From Latescibacteria bacterium UBA6620 (GTDB lineage Bacteria; Latescibacterota; UBA2968): DNA of 64,000 nt. The notes beneath the pieces were generated by a model. The model had not been told where the DNA came from and did not search any database. It was given only the letters and a program-made list of their open reading frames with translations. Location: assembly GCA_002433075.1 (NCBI GenBank), contig DJHM01000061.1, positions 62,001-126,000 on the forward strand. Direction: 5' to 3'. Shown piece after piece: positions 62,380-64,000 of the stretch. Each line of letters begins with the position of its first letter. Within the stretch, counting starts at the first letter, position 1. Made by a program: the position numbers and the translations under genes.

Positions 62380-62523
62380 TCCGGAGTCACACCAGACGGA
62401 GCGGGGAAGCGGGAGAGGGCTTCTTCTGCGAGTGAGGAGCGAGCGGGAGAGCAGGCGTGGCAATCCCGGTTGCGACGGCGTCGTTTCGATGTCTTTTGCT
62501 TACGTGGTCTCCGTGGAGGTTTT

Positions 62524-63495
62524 GTGAGCATCCCCACGACTCAACTCGGCACCACCAACCTCACCGTTACCCGATACTGCCAGGGAACGGCCTTCCGTCA
62601 TCTCCCCCGGCGTTCCGACGAGCCAGTGGCCGAGCAGGTTCTCCATCACTGTCTGGACCGCGGGGTGACTTTCTTCGACTCCGCCCAGGCCTATGGATGG
62701 GGGGGCGCGGAAGAGCTCCTCGGTAAGGTGCTACAAGGGCGTCGGAGCGAAGTTGTCGTCTGCACGAAGGTCCATCCGACGTTGCCTCCCGAGACCGAAG
62801 GTCAGCCAGGCACTCCGACCCCCTTCACCTCGTCCTATCTGGCGGACCAGCTCGACGTATCGCTCCGGCGACTCCAGACGGACTATGTCGACATCTACCT
62901 TCTCCATCAACCGGATCCCGGAACGCCCGCCGAAGAGATTTGCGCATCGATGGATCGACTCATCCAGTCGGGCAAAGCGCGCTTTTGGGGCGTGTCCAAC
63001 TTCAGTGCGAGCACTGTGACCGAATACCTGGAGATTGCGAATGCTAGCGGGAGTGCGCCTCCATCCGTGCTCGAGGACTATTACAACATCAGCGGCGCCT
63101 ATTCCTTCACCGACGACGGGCAGTCGAGGATGCGTCTCTACGAACGAGAGATGTTCCCCGTCATTCGGGACCACCGCCTTGGGACGATGTTTTTCAGTCC
63201 GCTCGACGCCGCTCAACTGGCGACCTCCTGGAAAGCCGATCCCGGATCACCCCTCGAAACGCTCCACGCCGAAATCGATGCCGTGGCCCGGGACATCGGA
63301 GCGGCCCGGGCAGAAGTTTGCATCGCCTGGGTTCTCGATCATCCTGAAACGTCAGCCGTACTGGCTGGGCCAGAGCATCCGGACCACGTCGACGAAATGC
63401 TCCGAGGTGTCGCGCTCGACCTGCCCGCTGATGTGAGAAGACAGTTGGATGAAGCGAGTCTGGCGTTCAGTAACGTGGTCGAAGATTCATTCTAG
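62524..63495 (+). CDS. Aldo/keto reductase family protein
   Basis: The 323-residue enzyme starts VSIPTTQLGTTNLTVTRYC and has FFDSAQAYGWGGAEELLG (Asp, Tyr), VVVCTKVHP (Lys) and IYLLHQPDPGTP (His), the complete AKR tetrad, with FWGVSNFSAS and the late AVLAGPEHPDHVDE coenzyme site. GTG 62524 follows GGAGG by five bases and fits the family start better than the longer open frame. The substrate is unknown. Confidence 0.87.
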   Translation: MSIPTTQLGTTNLTVTRYCQGTAFRHLPRRSDEPVAEQVLHHCLDRGVTFFDSAQAYGWGGAEELLGKVLQGRRSEVVVCTKVHPTLPPETEGQPGTPTPFTSSYLADQLDVSLRRLQTDYVDIYLLHQPDPGTPAEEICASMDRLIQSGKARFWGVSNFSASTVTEYLEIANASGSAPPSVLEDYYNISGAYSFTDDGQSRMRLYEREMFPVIRDHRLGTMFFSPLDAAQLATSWKADPGSPLETLHAEIDAVARDIGAARAEVCIAWVLDHPETSAVLAGPEHPDHVDEMLRGVALDLPADVRRQLDEASLAFSNVVEDSF

Positions 63496-63759
63496 TGGTG
63501 TTGCGGAAGTCGCACGTAGATATCGGTCAGCAGGGTCACTTCGAGCGGAGTCGAGAAATCCCTTTTCGCCCACCCCAACGGGCGAGTCTCGACTCCTGTC
63601 GTCCCTCGCAAGCGAGCTACGGCAAGGCAGGCCCGCTCGAACTAACGCCGCAAGAAACGACGTCTGAGCGATAGAATGCTCTTGTTACGACCCGCCGCAT
63701 TTCACCTATAGGCATTCGACGGATCGGGACCTCCAATGCTTCGTTACAAGAAGAAACTC

Positions 63760-63887
63760 TGTCATCCCGGCGTGCCTGCTGGCCGCCTGTCCTGAGTCTG
63801 TCGAAGAAGGATCCATTTTCCAGGCCTTCTGATTCTGCTGAGGCGGCCACTCAATGGACCCCGGCCAGAGACCGAACCGGGGTGACA
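63760..63887. repeat. MITE-like element with terminal inverted repeats, copy 4
   Basis: It begins TGTCATCCCGGCGTGCC and ends ACCGGGGTGACA, with inner AATGGACCCCGGCCAG and CTGTCCTGAGTCTGTCGAAG. This is the most complete copy. The 440-bp gap before the last gene (63496-63936) otherwise holds fragments of other repeats (GAGCTACGGCAAGGCAGG near 63613) and no gene. Confidence 0.75.
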
Positions 63888-63898
63888 ATACTCTCGAT

Positions 63899-63950
63899 AT
63901 CAGGTCACCTATGAACCTCACCAAATCAGGTCACCTATGAACCTCACCAA
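63899..63950 (+). repeat. 26-bp perfect tandem duplication spanning the RBS and start of the last gene
   Basis: Two exact copies of a 26-bp unit (ATCAGGTCACCTATGAACC...) occupy 63899-63924 and 63925-63950. Each contains an AGGT-type ribosome site and an ATG. The first ATG (63911) opens a 9-codon frame, MNLTKSGHL, whose TGA overlaps the second ATG (63937). Confidence 0.85.
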
Positions 63951-64000
63951 CGAACATCTCGATCGTTTCACCACCGATGGCTACGTCGTCGTCGAAGGTG
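63937..64000 (+). CDS. Phytanoyl-CoA dioxygenase (PhyH) family protein, 3' partial
   Basis: Only the first 21 codons are in the window: MNLTNEHLDRF and TTDGYVVVEG. The pattern of a short helix ending in F followed by DGYVVVEG/N is the standard opening of PhyH proteins and matches DGFAYLPD and GYLVIENAL in the other copies. The function beyond family is inferred from this start alone. Its start lies in the second copy of a 26-bp duplication that places a leader cistron before it. Confidence 0.6.
   Translation, partial: MNLTNEHLDRFTTDGYVVVEG

Noticed and set aside
61795..62463. N-terminal extension of the amidohydrolase-like protein to 62463
   Set aside because: A perfect AGGAGGT precedes GTG 61794, and the extension runs antisense to the TIGR04076 gene with no family similarity.
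1..64000. CRISPR array, prophage, integrase or tRNA gene
   Set aside because: No regularly spaced repeats, phage proteins, recombinase motifs or cloverleaf candidates were recognised by eye; a dedicated tRNA search was not possible.

Overview
The window looks like chromosomal DNA of an uncultured, GC-rich, Gram-negative-type bacterium, most likely Candidatus Latescibacterota or a relative such as Poribacteria. The basis is gene content: four phytanoyl-CoA dioxygenase (PhyH) genes, six Gfo/Idh/MocA oxidoreductases, a TIM-barrel sugar isomerase, an enolase-superfamily dehydratase, a sulfatase, a CehA/McbA hydrolase, fibronectin-III proteins with a C-terminal DxDGDxxVxFxDF repeat, a TonB receptor and an outer-membrane barrel remnant. 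This assignment is an inference; no rRNA or ribosomal gene is present to settle it. I saw no tRNA, rRNA, CRISPR array, phage module or transposase.

Layout. 1-2120: 5'-partial fibronectin-III/dockerin-like surface protein, interrupted by two TAG codons. 2.2-7.8 kb: glycerophosphodiesterase, DUF2237, fatty acid desaturase, and an overlapping trio (spermidine-synthase fold, GNAT, glycosyltransferase) facing a zincin. 7.9-15.8 kb: small catabolic operons (Gfo/Idh, esterase, AKR; PhyH, SDR; PLP enzyme divergent from a dehydratase). 16.0-19.8 kb: two ankyrin genes on the minus strand, one fused to an ECF sigma factor, both broken. 19.9-30.4 kb: AKR, CehA/McbA, TauD, ThuA, nitroreductase, class III aminotransferase, polysaccharide deacetylase, PhyH, RraA. 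30.4-31.0 kb: small protein plus nucleotidyltransferase pair. 31.0-40.6 kb: sulfatase, amidohydrolase, Gfo/Idh, PhyH, isomerase, beta-propeller protein, amidase, and an alpha/beta hydrolase with a deletion. 40.8-49.8 kb: M28 peptidase, an oxalate-CoA ligase-like/ketopantoate reductase-like operon, then minus-strand genes for a 2-hydroxyacid dehydrogenase, an unknown protein, a double-domain hydrolase and a degenerate outer-membrane protein. 49.8-60.7 kb: four Gfo/Idh genes, a zinc-less MDR dehydrogenase, an epimerase, and a tight TonB receptor/PQQ-dehydrogenase pair. 61.0-64.0 kb: amidohydrolase-like protein, TIGR04076 protein, AKR and the start of another PhyH gene.

How the genes work together. 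Most genes are single-step oxidoreductases, hydrolases, isomerases and lyases arranged in two- to four-gene units with ATGA/GTGA/TTGA overlaps. This suits scavenging of varied sugars, sugar acids, esters, sulfate esters and amides from organic matter. No substrate can be named with confidence.

The most notable non-gene signals are (1) an unusual density of broken frames (at least six genes), several caused by one-base deficits in G/C runs and others by in-frame TAG or TAA; (2) a dispersed 20-28 bp perfect palindrome in four intergenic gaps; (3) a MITE-like family with TGTCAYCCCGG...CCGGGRTGACA ends in four copies; (4) long perfect hairpins between genes; (5) a 26-bp tandem duplication that copies the ribosome site and start codon of the last gene and creates a 9-codon leader cistron.
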